Assembly: GCA_015680685.1 (NCBI GenBank)
Contig: MNCI01000811.1
Location: 563,617-627,616 of the forward strand
Source of the DNA: Gnetum montanum
Lineage: Eukaryota > Streptophyta > Gnetopsida > Gnetales > Gnetaceae
Reading direction: 5' to 3'
Length of the DNA stretch: 64,000 nt
The position numbers and the translations under genes are program-made. This document shows, in pieces, positions 11,071 through 22,659 of the stretch. Numbering within the stretch: the first letter of the stretch is position 1; each line of letters starts with the position of its first letter. The notes below the pieces were generated by a model. That model saw nothing but the letters and a program-made list of their open reading frames with translations. It made no database searches and was not told the origin of the DNA.

Positions 11071-13899
11071 CTATGCATCTCCCTTGTCACCACTGTCTCC
11101 CGTATGTCTCAGCTCCACCTTTGCTTTGAGAAAATCATCCTCATAGGGGCCACCCTTTTCATGAGGCATCTCTTCGTGAAGGTGGGCCTCTCTACGAGGC
11201 TCTTCTACATGGGGTTTCTCACCACGACATTGACCATCTTCATTACGCTCTGCTTCGTGTAGACCCTCTTCGTGAGGGCTGTCACCTTCATTATGTTCAT
11301 CCTGCTGAGGATCCTCCTCAGGTCATTCCTACGATTAGACATGACACACATATTAACATCACTGTCAAAACTAGGTATGATAAAAACACAATAATACTAC
11401 GACTTACCTGTGATAGTCCTACATTGGTAGCAAAAGGGATTTGTTCTAGGCCAACCCATAGATGTTGCATAATTTCATCCTCGGTAAGCTCAGACCATAT
11501 CCCATCTCCTAAGTTAGCTCTGGCCTTGACCTTCCCCTTCTCCACAGGAGTCCATCAGGGTGGTTTAGGGAAGAAGGAAGGGACAGTAGTCTCCCCCCTA
11601 GGAAGAGTCATTTCCCTTTCTAGAGAGGCACTTACCATCACTTGCTCTTGAAACTTCTCAAATGCTTTGGAAGCACCAATGACATCGAGGAATAGCCGAA
11701 GGGACTGAGCCTCAACGATAGAATCCTTGTAATATTGAAGGTAGGTAGTGCTTTCCCGCTTATAGACATGTTTATCGTCTTTCTGTGTCTGCCCCCATTC
11801 TTGGACACTCGCACTAAAGTCCTTCCAGTCTTGATTTTTCTGAGCTAGGAGATCCATCTGCATTCGCTGCTTGACCAGTTCATGGTTGGTTTGGACACTA
11901 TTTCTCATGATCATCCAATAACAGGCATAGTCAACAACAGCCATCTGCTAGTCCTTGTTGTTCGTTCCCTGGGCCTGCAGGAATTCGTTCCACGACCTCA
12001 AATCCCCAACCTCGTCACTTAGAGCCACCTTCTCCTTCTTTGACCTTTGCAATCTCTTCCAAAGGTCTTCATTCATGCTTTGGCATTCCCATAAGGAGCA
12101 AGTTGAGCGTACAACACATTTACACATCTCGTCGTAAATGTTGTGTGGCACGATGGTTGCTTCCGATGGAGGTTCAGTGGCATCTAAGTCAATAGGCTAT
12201 GATGGATCCCATCTAAGGTAAGCTCCTAATAACATAAAATGGTGATTAGACGTAATTAGGTAGCGTAATGCCACAATGGAATAACCCCTACATAATGATC
12301 GTAACGTACCGGCTTCAGGATCGATTCGCTCCAAGCGACCGATCATATCATTGAGGATGCCTTCCATAAAGGTGAATTTATCAGGAAATTCGCCCCAAGC
12401 TTGGGTCGCCACTATTGATAAGTGTACACCTTGATCACCTATTATGTAGAATAAATTACATATAAAGATATAACTGAGATGTTACAATGACTAGTAAAAT
12501 CTCCAGAAGAAGTTGTCTAAAGTCTAGTATGCTGTGAAAGTTAAACTCACTAAGTGACAAATCACTTACCTTTTCTTGTCCTAGCCAAAAGGACTTCGGC
12601 ATCCTCCACTGCTATTTCCTTTTCACGCATAGGAACCTACGCACCTCTTGCCTTATTTACTGGGGTCTCTTCTTCCAAGACTGGGGCCCCTTCCCTATGC
12701 CGCAAAACTATAGCCCCTGTTTCAGGGATCAACCACTCTACAACCTTCTCCTTCGCTATCACACAACATCGTCAGTTAACATAGGATTTCACTCTTGCTC
12801 AATAAACATTATGCAATGCAACAACATCTATACGCAACATAACCATAACCATAACCATTAACACATTTCTCTACTTACCAGCTGGAGGATTACTTCTCTG
12901 AAATCTGACCTGCATCTTCTTCCCCACACCACCTGCTGGCTCGATAGGCTCCTTGGCCAAATGAGGCTTCTTCCGTTGCATCGACGAATCCACTATTTTA
13001 GCCACCAGGTGCTTCCCCCTCGACACATCATCGGCGTAAGAGGGGAGCGCCCCACCCACGCTGTCTTGACCTCGTGTTCAAGGTGCTGCAATATTTTTAG
13101 TTGTTACTGAAAATGACTCCCCGATTCCTTCAGGAGGGTCTTACGACTGGGTAGTGCCAAAAACATGGGAAATCCACGATTTGAAAATTTGGCTACGGTC
13201 TTGCTACACCCAAACCCCATTCCTTTGGACTACCAAAAATTCGGCAAAACACCAGAAGAAAGCTATGAAGAAGGCAAAATGCACATTGAAACGGGACTCA
13301 AGCTTCTTGTGAAGCTTGACCATTTCAGCGCACAAGCCTTCAACAAAATAAGTTGTCCAATTGTACCAAGTCCCCTCCTTCATGACCTCTCGCATAATCT
13401 AGGCCTATTCTATGGTAAGCACTCTCCCTTGGGAGAGTGTCTTGGGGAAGGCCCAGGCTCAAAAAAGGGGGTAAATAGTATTTGCCACCTCCAGCTGAAT
13501 CTTGTCCGCAGGGATTCTCTTAACCTCTTTCTTAACCCCTAGCCACTCTATCTCAGGCTGGTGCTTGGAACTTCTCTTCGACTTTTCCTCTATAGGAAGG
13601 TCATCGGAGGGGACACCAAAGAGATCGATGAATAGTTGAGCATTGATATTAAAATTCACACGCACATTACGCACGCGTATGCAAAGATGCTCAGCTTCTT
13701 CGCTGAAGGAGTTGACTAGGGTCAACATTTCACCCGCACTGACATCGGGGGTTATCGCTAAAAATAGGTCCATCAGTCCAGCCTCCCAAAGATTATTGGT
13801 TAACATAATTGGGGCCACGCTATGGCCAAGCTAGCGTTGTGTGTTCTTTATATCACCATAATGAAAGAAGAGACTATTTGCCTCGCGACTGGAGGCCAT
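11071..13899 (-). pseudogene. Antisense gene B inside E5: five-exon, about 794-codon gene relic
   Basis: Reading minus from MASSREANSLFF at 13899, exons are 13899-12879, 12755-12570, 12411-12310, 12225-11408 and 11328-11071 (stop TAG). All four introns begin GT (GTAAGT three times, GTACGT once) and end AG, and phases agree at every junction: 1, 1, 1, 0. About 12 in-frame stops occur, but I see no frameshift, so decay is by point mutation only. Exon 1 has LFGVPSDDLP and YNWTTYFVEGL. Exon 4 has a charged, coiled-coil-like stretch (LWKRLQRSKKEKVALSDEVG). The last exon is very acidic/His-rich (HEEGLHEAERNEDG). Antisense ORFs are known in some Tat elements such as Grande, but downstream of integrase. 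I do not recognise the family; parts loosely resemble plant transposon-associated ORFs. Confidence 0.78.
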
Positions 13900-14009
13900 A
13901 ATCGTAATTTCCCATGATTCCTTGATTGTCAACATAAAATAATAATTAAGGCAATATAACAAAAATAAGAAAACTTTATACATCATTTCCAGCTAATAAC
14001 ATTGTACAA

Positions 14010-15481
14010 TTAATCATCATAATAAAATTTATTGTGCCTGAATGGCAAAGGAAATGGAAGGATTTTATCTTGCACATCTGCGATGGTGAGGGGAGGATCC
14101 AAAGTCCACTCCTTATCTAGCCATCTAAGTTTTTTACACCTGGTAAAGAATTCGACATAGCAGGTAGGATACTCTAGGATTTTGAATGCTAGTTGTCCCA
14201 TGACACTGGCCCGTACATTGCTGATGGAAGTAAATTCCCTTATGGCCCTTTCAGTCAAAGATAATGTATCGTTATCACCCAGGAGACCACTGTCATTGAT
14301 GAAGAATCTACACCACAAAAGGTAGGAAAATTCTTTACGCTCAACACAAATTCAAACAGTAGTTAGCATATTGCAACACCGCGAAAAGAAACAAAAAACT
14401 TACCCACCTGCATAATACACGATGCCAGGTGGATTCTGGAAGTAGGTTATGAGGTGATAGGAAATGAACATAGTGTTGTAGGCATGATAACAGTTAAACT
14501 TGGGCATCTCCCAGATCTAGCTCAAACGTCTCAAACCTTTGGCATGCTGTTCGCGGTCTTGCACTTGCATAGTTTCAACCGCGCCATCTATCAGGAATGT
14601 CAATATGCTATGCATCGACCCAACCAGTAGCGTCTCTAGAATAGTAGCAGCTACATCACTTGGTAGATGTGATCAGATGATTACACTAAAATTATGAAGA
14701 AAAAATTGCAAGAACTCTCGTGTGCCCCTTCGGAACCATATTGCCTCCTCCTTTATACGAGCATGAGGAGGAGGAACATGGGCCATAGGACTATGTAAGT
14801 AGCATAGAACATCCACGATGTCCAAAATAATTAGGACGGGCTTTAGCATAACACTGTACAATAAAAAATGCATTACTATTAGACAAACCATTTAGACATA
14901 AAGGTTCATCATGCGACATTAGGGTTCTCTTAATTCCTAGAGAGTTACAGATTATATTGGAGACGCATGGCCAAAATCGCCCAAACCCTTGCAACAGCTC
15001 AAGGTCTGTCCCTGACAACGGCAATGAAAGCAACACTGCATATTACTCCAGTGTAACATGCAACTATTATGGGTGAGAAAAGAAAAAAAATAGAACCCTG
15101 ATTACGCTATGCATGGGTACAATACCTAGACTTTTTCAGTTATACATTACATCTTCATAGTATTACTCAACGTTACCCAAACCCTTGTGACAACACAAAT
15201 TCTGTCTCCAACAGCGAGGACAAGGGTAATATAACAAACTACAATAGCTTAGTTTGCGTAAACAGATATTAACGCCTGACACAACATACACATTCAAAAT
15301 AGATACGACCATGACGCAGCAACAAAGATAACAATCGTGCAAGAGGATGAAAAGCGACTTACCGGTTAAGTGGAGTAACCTTCCGAGTCTCAAATCTAGC
15401 CTACAAAGCCCACTGCAAACTCTCATGAACTTTGTCAATCTTCACCAATTTGGCATTCTTTCCTTTGATCTTTGGTGCCAT
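14010..15481 (-). pseudogene. Antisense gene A inside E5: multi-exon gene relic
   Basis: MAPKIKGKNAKLVK starts at 15481. Exon 1 runs to 15363 with donor G|GTAAGT. A good exon lies at 14853-14404 (acceptor TTGTACAG, donor G|GTAAGT), and a last exon at 14307-14010 (acceptor GTGTAG, stop TAA). Splicing 1 to 14853 and on keeps phase and gives about 288 codons with three stops. Two short exon-like segments (about 15240-15170 and 15036-14970) share AGGGACAGA/GGAGACAGA and CAAGGGTTTGG and look like a tandem exon duplication; whether they were spliced in is unclear. Residues near the end include WLDKEWTLDPPL. No family recognised. It ends 110 bp upstream of gene B on the same strand, so the two could be one transcription unit. 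Confidence 0.65.
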
Positions 15482-16030
15482 AGTTGCAATTGAACAAATC
15501 TTCACAAAATCGTCTGTTTACGCCTCGCTTCTGCTCCCTTTCTACTGTAGCTAGATTCAAATTCGCGATATCTATGGCCTTTCTTGAACATGAACCATTG
15601 GTTTATAAATGAAATGTTTGAAACTAACTAATTTTATGCCTGATCGATGTAGAACTTTCCCAAAACGCCAGTGTCAGCATGACATGAAATGCAAAGATTG
15701 GAGCATTAATTTCATAGATATCGTATGAATTGCAATCTGAAATAACCCTAAACTAATGCATAGCTTATCATCTCATAATCTAGCTGCATTAACTATGGTC
15801 TGTATAAAAATTTAAATTCATTATTCTAGCATGCTAGACACGCCATGTTACATATTTCATCTTACTTTATAGAAGTCACATGCTAGCATCTAGGAAGCTT
15901 GGCTCACCATTTTCTCACAAACTATGCATATTTGTAACAGTCCACTAAGACCTTAAACTGGAAGCTTCTCTAATATGCAACTCTAATGCAAAGAAAAATG
16001 TAACAACTTCCATTTTTGGCGATTTTACAG
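15482..16030 (+). other. Right end of the pro-RT interruption
   Basis: No coding sequence is seen here. A unit like those of the 3' tandem array occurs at about 15937-15965 (CACTAAGACCTTAAACTGG). The stretch ends in a pyrimidine-rich run and TTTTACAG at 16030, directly before the RT-side frame opens. That has the form of a splice acceptor and fits the intron known between protease and RT in Ogre elements. I could not find an equally clear sense-strand donor near 10480. Confidence 0.5.
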
Positions 16031-17760
16031 GGCAATTCGCAAATGGACGCAACTTTATTTGCACCCCTAGACTTAATAGGCTCATATGGGGAAACCATTA
16101 GACAGCTCAATCACATGCTAATAGGAATAGACCCTTCCCTTTGTGATGCAACCATAGCAACATCAAAAATATCCCCAGACTAGCCAGAACATCTGGCCTG
16201 AACTCTAGACCTGGAAGCTGGTGATGTGACTGAGGACCCTCTCAACGAGGTCCCTGTGGTTATGCACAAAGGCAAAAGTAAAACTCTTAGGGTTAGTTCC
16301 CTCTTGGACCAATAGACATAGAGTGGCATAATGCAAGTGCTCCAAAATAACGTTGCTATATTTGTGTGGTCATACGAAGACATGTCGAGATTAGACCCGA
16401 GATTAATATAGCATAACATAGTTTTAGACCCCCGCATCAAAGCAATTAGAAAGAAGGCATGAAAGATTAGGCTAGAAATCACACTAGCAATGCCTAATAA
16501 AATCACTAAGCTATGTAAGACTGGTTTTCTTTGCGCGGTTGATTACTCGGACTGGGTGTTGAACATCATAGTTGTCTCTAAGAAAACGGGAGGAATACAC
16601 ATCTGCATAGACTTTCGAGATCTGAACAAGGTCACAATTAAGGACAATTTCCTGTTACCGAGTATCAACCAATTGATCAATATAATAGCTAGTCACACAC
16701 TTCTATCCTTTATGGATGGTTTTTCAGGTTATAACCAAATTCGTATGAACCTGGAGCATCAATTGACCACAATATTCATGACACCCTGGGGGACTTTCTG
16801 TTATACTATGATGCCTTTTGGGCTAAAAAATGTTGGAGCTACGTATCAACGAGCCATGACATACATCTTTAGTGATTACCTCTTAGGGAGATTGAATGAC
16901 TACGTAGATGACATAGCTGTCAAGTCTATAAAGTCAGAAGATCATTTAGAAGATCTAGAGTTAGTCCTTAAACGATGTGTCAAGCATGACCTATGGCTCA
17001 ACCCTAAGAAATGCATATTCGAAGTCAAAACCAAATGCATGTTGGGGTTTGTGGTTAGAAAATGGCATCTGAGTCGACCCCAACAAGGTTAAAGCCATCG
17101 TTGATTTAATGCCACCTACAAACCTCAAGGAACTACGTGGGTTGCAGGGTAGACTACAATTTATCAGGCGGTTCATTTCGAAGTTAATAGATAAATTACA
17201 TCCTATGTAGCATCTCCTTAAGAAGGGCATTAATTTTGAATTGACTGATGATTGCCAACATGCATTTGACAACTTGAAGAAGGATCTGCAACACTTACCA
17301 ATGATTTTCCCGCCACAAAGGAATCAGCCTTTCTATATTTATCTAGCAAGCTCAGATGTGTCTATAGCTGCATTACTTTGCCAAAAAAGGAACGATGAGT
17401 TAGAAGCCCCTATCTATTATCTAAGTCATGCTCTATTTGTGTACAAAACTAGGTACAATGAAGTGGAGCGCAATTGTTTAGCATTGGTTTTCGCACTCAA
17501 GAAATGTAGACACTATCTTTTCCGTAGCCAGGTCAACATAATTTGCAAAAACAATGTTTTGTGAGCTATCTCAAACAACTTGTATGAGAGTAGTAGGATA
17601 GCTCATTGGAAAGCTATCATAGCTGAATTCAACTTACATTATGTTGGCCAATCATCCACTAAAGGTCAAGCTATAGCTGACCAGCTTGCAACATCGCCTA
17701 TTAATGATCAAGCTACAATAGAGCCAGAATTTTTGGATGAGCATGTACATAGTTTAAGCC
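16031..17760 (+). pseudogene. E5 reverse transcriptase and RNase H
   Basis: One frame runs from 16031 to 17092 with six stops before 16490 and none after. Landmarks are FVWSYEDMSRLDPR (the pro-RT linker motif usual in Tat), IDFRDLNK, FMDGFSGYNQI, MPFGLKN and YVDDIAVKS (YVDD catalytic pair present). After a frame change near 17090, LRGLQGRLQFIRRFIS and a gypsy-type RNase H follow (IYLASSDVSIAALL, YNEVERNCLALVFALKKCRHYL, HWKAIIAEFNL). It would copy the element RNA into DNA and remove the RNA strand; frameshifts and stops make it inactive. Confidence 0.88.
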
Positions 17761-17779
17761 CTGTACCAACAGGCCCCAA

Positions 17780-18180
17780 AGCCACGTTGTATTTTGATGG
17801 GGCTTCGACTAGTAGTGGCAACAGTGCTACCATCGTCATTACACTCTCCCCTGAAGATGTTCTCCCATGGCCTATCACCTGGCGTTTCCCTATACGAACA
17901 ATGTGGCAGAGTACGAGGGGCTTCTCAAGGGACTGTTAACAGCCATAGAACTCAACATTCAACACCTGGCAATCTGAGGTGATTCGATGCTCATCATCAA
18001 TCAAATCACAGGGGTATATGCCTGCAAAGCCATGCATCTACAATCCTACTGCGATATGGCTAAAGATCTTTTGAAATAATTCACGACAATCAACGTCCAA
18101 CATGTGCTACGTAACGAAAACGCTATAGCTGATGCACTAGCCACACTGGCATTAAACTTGCCATCACATTTGTTTGGCAC
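17780..18180 (+). pseudogene. E5 archaeal-type RNase H (aRNH) domain
   Basis: LYFDGASTSSGNS begins the domain. After a one-base frame change near 17890, NNVAEYEGLLKGLL, GDSMLIINQITG and NENAIADALATLAL follow. These are the conserved blocks of the second RNase H carried by Tat-lineage gypsy elements between RNase H and integrase. This is the strongest lineage marker in E5. Two stops lie inside. Confidence 0.85.
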
Positions 18181-18309
18181 TTGGCTCACTTTAATGATGG
18201 AATATACAAACCCTATCATTCAAGAAATGAAAATCTCTTCATTAAACACGGGAGGAATGCCAAAATGGTACGACAACATTAAGACTTACCTTCTGCATGG
18301 CAAACCATA

Positions 18310-19506
18310 GCACGAGCTAACATATGCACAAAAAGATGCAGTGTGCAAGTGTGCTAGGAAATACGTCATCATCGAAGACAATACTCTTTATAGATGCTCT
18401 TTCAATGGGGTATTTCTAACCTGCGTTCATAATGACCAAGCACAATGAATAGTTAGCGAAGTCCACGAGGGGCTGTGTGGAGGACACGTAGCCCCGCAAG
18501 CCATGACCGCTAAAATCAAACGCCTAGGGTACTATTGGTCGTACATGAAAAAGGACTGCCTTACCAAGGTCAAGACATGTGACACGTGCCAACGTTACAC
18601 AAACTTAATACATGTGTCACCAACTGAGTTACACACTACACAGATTACTTGGCCATTCCAAAGATGGGGACTAGATATCATAGGTCCCATCATGCCTAAA
18701 TCTTTCATAGGACATAGCTTCATTATCATCGCCATTGAGTATTTCATGAAGTGGGTTGAGGCTATCCCCTTATGGAAGATTACATCCCAACAGGTTTTCC
18801 ATTTCATCTTAGACAACATAGTAACTAGGTTTGGGCTTCCTATGACTATTGTGACCAACAATGGACCACAATTTAGTAGTGCCAAAACCAAATCTTTCTA
18901 CAGTAACCTTGGCATTAAGCAATCTTTCTCCTCACCCTATTACCCACAAGAAAATGGTCAAGAAGAAGCAAAAAACAAGGTAATTATCAATCTACTCAAG
19001 AAGATGCTTAGCAACAACAAAAAATGATGGCATGAAAAAATCCTCTATGTGCTATGGGCCTATCATACGACATGCAGAACAGCTACTAATAGGACACCCT
19101 ACAGCTTAGTCTATGGATTTGAAGTAGTGTTGCCCTTGGAACTACAAATCCCCTCATTGCGGATGATCCTCTCCATGGTTATAAATGAGACTCAACACAA
19201 CGAGTCTAGGATCGTGGATTTAGACTCAGTGGAGGAGAAGCGCATCCAAACGCTCGACACCATTGAAAGGTATCAAGATAGGAAGAGATAGAAGCATCAT
19301 CACAACTTGCATTAACGACTGATCAAGAAAGGAGACTTGGTTCTTAAAGCCGTTCATGAACTAGTGGGCAAATTCTCTACAAGTTGGGAAGGCCCTTTCT
19401 TGGTTATCAACGCATATGGCAATAGAGCATTCAGGCTCGCAGACATCAATGGCAATGAACACCCGAATCTAGTGAATCATCTGTATCTAAAGTGGTACTA
19501 CATCTA
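18310..19506 (+). pseudogene. E5 integrase
   Basis: The HHCC zinc-binding end is present: H in EVHEGLCGGH, then CDTCQRY. The catalytic core shows D in GLDIIGPIMP. The second acidic residue is replaced in TNNGPQF (usually D-N-G). The third block reads NGQEEAKNK with its E kept. DLVLKAVHE and SWEGPFLVINAYG follow, then HLYLKWYYI and a stop at 19506. Loss of the second Asp alone would inactivate strand transfer; there is also a stop after NNKK at 19025. No chromodomain is seen, as expected for Tat. Confidence 0.87.
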
Positions 19507-19540
19507 AACGTCGACTCAGCTCAAACGCAAGGTAACAAAC

Positions 19541-19945
19541 GTCTACTATGATGTAAAATTGGCAAAGTTGTACACATCCACTATGACGTAAAACTGACAA
19601 TGTTTTACACATCCACTATGATGTAAAACTAGCATTTCTTACACGCGTCTACCAAGACGCTAAACTGGCAAAGTTTCCGACCGTCCTCCATGACGTGAAA
19701 CTGGCAAGGTAAGCATACGTTTGCTGAGATGCTAAACCAGCACAGACTTGTCCCTGGGTCACAACATTAAATTGACATCCACAACACGGTTTGCTGGGAC
19801 CATAAACTAGCTCTTCCACCATCAACTAGGATGTAAAACTAGCAGGTTTTAGTTTGCCCAGACGTTAAACCGGGAACACGGTCTACTGAGACTTCAAACC
19901 AGTAACAACGTTCAACCAGGACTCAAAACTGGAATCCATCAACAG
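19541..19945 (+). repeat. Degenerate tandem array 3' of E5 integrase
   Basis: About 12 diverged units of 25-40 bp share a core near CTATGATGTAAAACTGGCA. Unit length drifts and the right end is the most diverged. Tat elements often carry tandem arrays between pol and the 3' LTR. The AAACTGGCAAAG core links it to the 27-bp array at 10670-10812 and to a unit near 15937. Confidence 0.75.
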
Positions 19946-21124
19946 AAAATCCATGAAGCAAGCGAGCGTGATCACTCTTGCACTATATCCCTACCAGATG
20001 GAACGAGTAAGGCATTGGAACAAACGTAATGCCACTACCTCACTGGCATCCTACTGATTCCTTGGATATGCTGAAAGGAATACTACTAATCCCTCGAAGA
20101 TGTTGCTATGATAGCCACTCTATAGTTGCAGCTCCTAGGATCAACTTCACTACTTGAGGCCCCGAAGAAACTTTGATCATCCATAGTCTCAGTGGCCTCC
20201 ACCCGTCACCACCACCAAATTCTGGCTTAGCAGATTCACTTGATTGGTTCTTTGCCTAGTCGATTAAGCAAGATGAATCTGGCTATCAACGACGACTTCA
20301 TGAACCATAGCATCAACATTGGGATCCTTGCTCCTTGCTACGATCCCTCTTTCATGGCCTCCATTCTCCTTTTCGCTTCAGACGATGCTTGTTTCAACAA
20401 GCTTCCCCTCCTAGCGATTAGGACGATTGCTTTTGCTCTCTATTCTTTGTTATGTTTTGCAGGTTACTTGTTACAACAACGTTGATCAAGAATGCATTCA
20501 TTAGAAGGTGAGGTGTCACGGCATTTTGAAATGGCTGCTTGGACTAGCCTGGCTACTTGGGAGTGCAAACCCTACCTCTCCCTCCATCAGATACCTTACT
20601 TTGCTTTCTCCTTCCCTTATTCTTATGATCACCTTTACCCTCTTCTTTGTTTGTATAGAGTGTGAACATTTAATTAATTCTTTCACATCATCATGTCCAT
20701 GAACTGGCGTAACGCAACTCGCCTTATGGAATGTGATTTGCACAAAAAAGGGCAAAGCTTGGAAAAATGGATGTAAAACAACTCATCCAGGCCATACGGG
20801 CATAACACAACTCGTCCATGCAAGCCATTCATATGTAGTATGGCAGTGTAACTTCTCGCAAATACACTTGCGAAAGGACACCTAATGACTTGTTCGCGAA
20901 AGTTTTATGTTCACATGCTTGAGTCTTTCTTGAACCTCCCTCCTCTCACTTCTTTAAAAATCCCTCCTATGCTCCTCCCATTGCCTTTGCACTTCCAAGT
21001 TTGACAGAGCGACATTTGAGAAATTGCCAACGAACGTTGTTGATTCCTTTACCTCTCTGGTGTTTTGTATTCTTTGTCGACGTCTTTCGAGCAAGCCCTC
21101 TAAACATTAACAAAGAGGGGTCAT
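19946..21124 (+). other. E5 3' untranslated region
   Basis: The region between the tandem array and the 3' LTR has no recognisable coding domain. The open stretches at 20240-20485 and 20508-20702 are hydrophobic but match nothing I know. It ends in a purine run, AACAAAGAGGGG (21110-21121), a likely polypurine tract for plus-strand priming, three bases before the LTR. Confidence 0.6.
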
Positions 21125-22654
21125 TGAAACATTGTGAAAATTTCGAGGCCTCAACAGTTCAGTAAAATCTTGCGACTCAGGCAAGGATTTGTGACAAGTC
21201 AAGGCCCAGCAAGTTCCCTTTTTGGCCAAGGATCTATTCTACCATGCTACACAGCACAACGTAATAAACTCCAGAGGATAGAACAAGACAAGGGGTGCAC
21301 AACAGCAAGCTTTCAACTTTGCAAGTTTTCTATGTTTTGAAAAATCTTAAATTTTGGCATATTACGCCACATTATGCAACATAGCATAACGTAGCATAAC
21401 ACAGTGTAATGCCAGAAGGTAGTCCATCACAACAATAGAGATGACAAGATTCGAGACATCGATTGTCCAGCAAAATCTCAATGCTTAAGCGACGATCCGC
21501 AGCGTGCCACACATTTCAGCAAGTTTTCTTTTTTGGTTAAGAGGCCTATTACACTACATTACGCAGTGTAGCGTAATAAACCTTGGAAGGATTGATCAGA
21601 AATAAAGGAAGCACGGCGGCAAAACTTCAATTTTTTGCAGGTTCGCTATTTTACGTTGAATTATGCTATGCAGCGTGATCTTGCATTACGCAGCGTAATA
21701 CAAGCAACGACAAAGAGGGCACAATTCAGGCATCAGCAATTCATATGTCACAATACACTCTAGCATATTGCAGTGTAAACAAAGAATAGTTTATTGCCAA
21801 AACTCCAGCAAAAGTGGTATACAACGCATTACACTTCAGAGCGTAATGTAGCATGGCACTGCAAGCTTCAAATACAAACACACCAAGTCAACGACATCTT
21901 CTAGGTTCAGGACACATGTCATCTAAACCATGTTTTTCTCCTGACCCTAACCTTATAAATATTCCAGTTGACAAAGATCAAGGGGTTAGCAAAAAATTTC
22001 CCGGGGATTGACAAATTTTCTCCATGAGTGATTTTCTTTCATTGTCAATCATTAACAACTTTTGGCAAAGATTGACAAGAGAGCAAAAGAGGATCATCAA
22101 TTGTAAGAACATTGGAGGTGATTGGCAAGAATCCTTGATTAGAAATAGCCAGTTAATGGATATTCTGCTTCGGGTTTGACTTCCTTGTGCCTAGATTGGC
22201 TAGAAAAAGGTAGATCGACCTTTGCTTGTTTTATCTTTAAATAGCTTTCTTGCTATTGGCACGTGCCTCATCTAAACTGAAGTCTACCTATAGTCATTAT
22301 ATCCAACATATTTTGTTCATAAGTTAAATCCCGGATCTTGGGATTGCACACTCTCTAAATCTGATCTCCTGTGTCCTATCTATACGAATTTTTCAATCAC
22401 TTTAAATCATTTACATCGTTTTCAATTACCTTCGAGATTAACAATATTATATCTCCTCATAAAAATCGTCATTTTTCCATCCAATTCTTACAAAAATTTT
22501 ACTGATTAAGTAAGTCCCTATCTGATCGACAAGACCGTTCAGGGCACCTCAAATTCATCTTCTCCAACACAGCCCTCGCACGGATCTGGGGTTGGAACTG
22601 TGTATACGGACTTCTGCTCAGTATTTCCAGTGATCGACATTTTCCATCGTTACA
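21125..22654 (+). repeat. E5 3' LTR
   Basis: It starts TGAAACATTG, ends CATCGTTACA, and is followed by the second AGAAC. It is colinear with 5309-6836 and keeps the TATAAATA and the TTACGC/GCGTAA-rich U3. Differences from the 5' LTR are mostly transitions. Confidence 0.93.
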
Positions 22655-22659
22655 AGAAC

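Larger units (their letters stand above)
5309..22654 (+). mobile_element. E5: Tat/Ogre-like Ty3/gypsy retrotransposon, 17.3 kb, nested in E1
   Basis: Two direct LTRs of about 1.53 kb flank gag (7093), protease (about 9900), RT (16.5 kb), RNase H, a second archaeal-type RNase H and integrase (18.4-19.5 kb), in sense order. The extra RNase H places it in the Tat clade. Its large size and a split between protease and RT resemble Ogre elements, which are known to carry an intron there. The split segment (about 10.49-16.03 kb) holds two antisense multi-exon gene relics. A 5-bp TSD (AGAAC) marks a clean insertion. Every coding domain carries stops or frameshifts. LTRs differ at roughly 15 of the first 175 aligned bases, mostly transitions, so the insertion is not recent. 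Confidence 0.92.

Noticed and set aside
16180-16506. 108-codon minus-strand ORF near the E5 RT
   Set aside because: It overlaps the sense pro-RT linker frame (FVWSYEDM), has no splice link to antisense genes A or B, and reads as a shadow.
18595-18891. 98-codon minus-strand ORF in E5
   Set aside because: Shadow of the integrase core on the plus strand, which carries the motifs.
20240-20702. Two consecutive ORFs in the E5 3' region, possibly membrane proteins
   Set aside because: They are in different frames, have no conserved start context, and match nothing recognisable. Likely chance openness in C/T-rich DNA.
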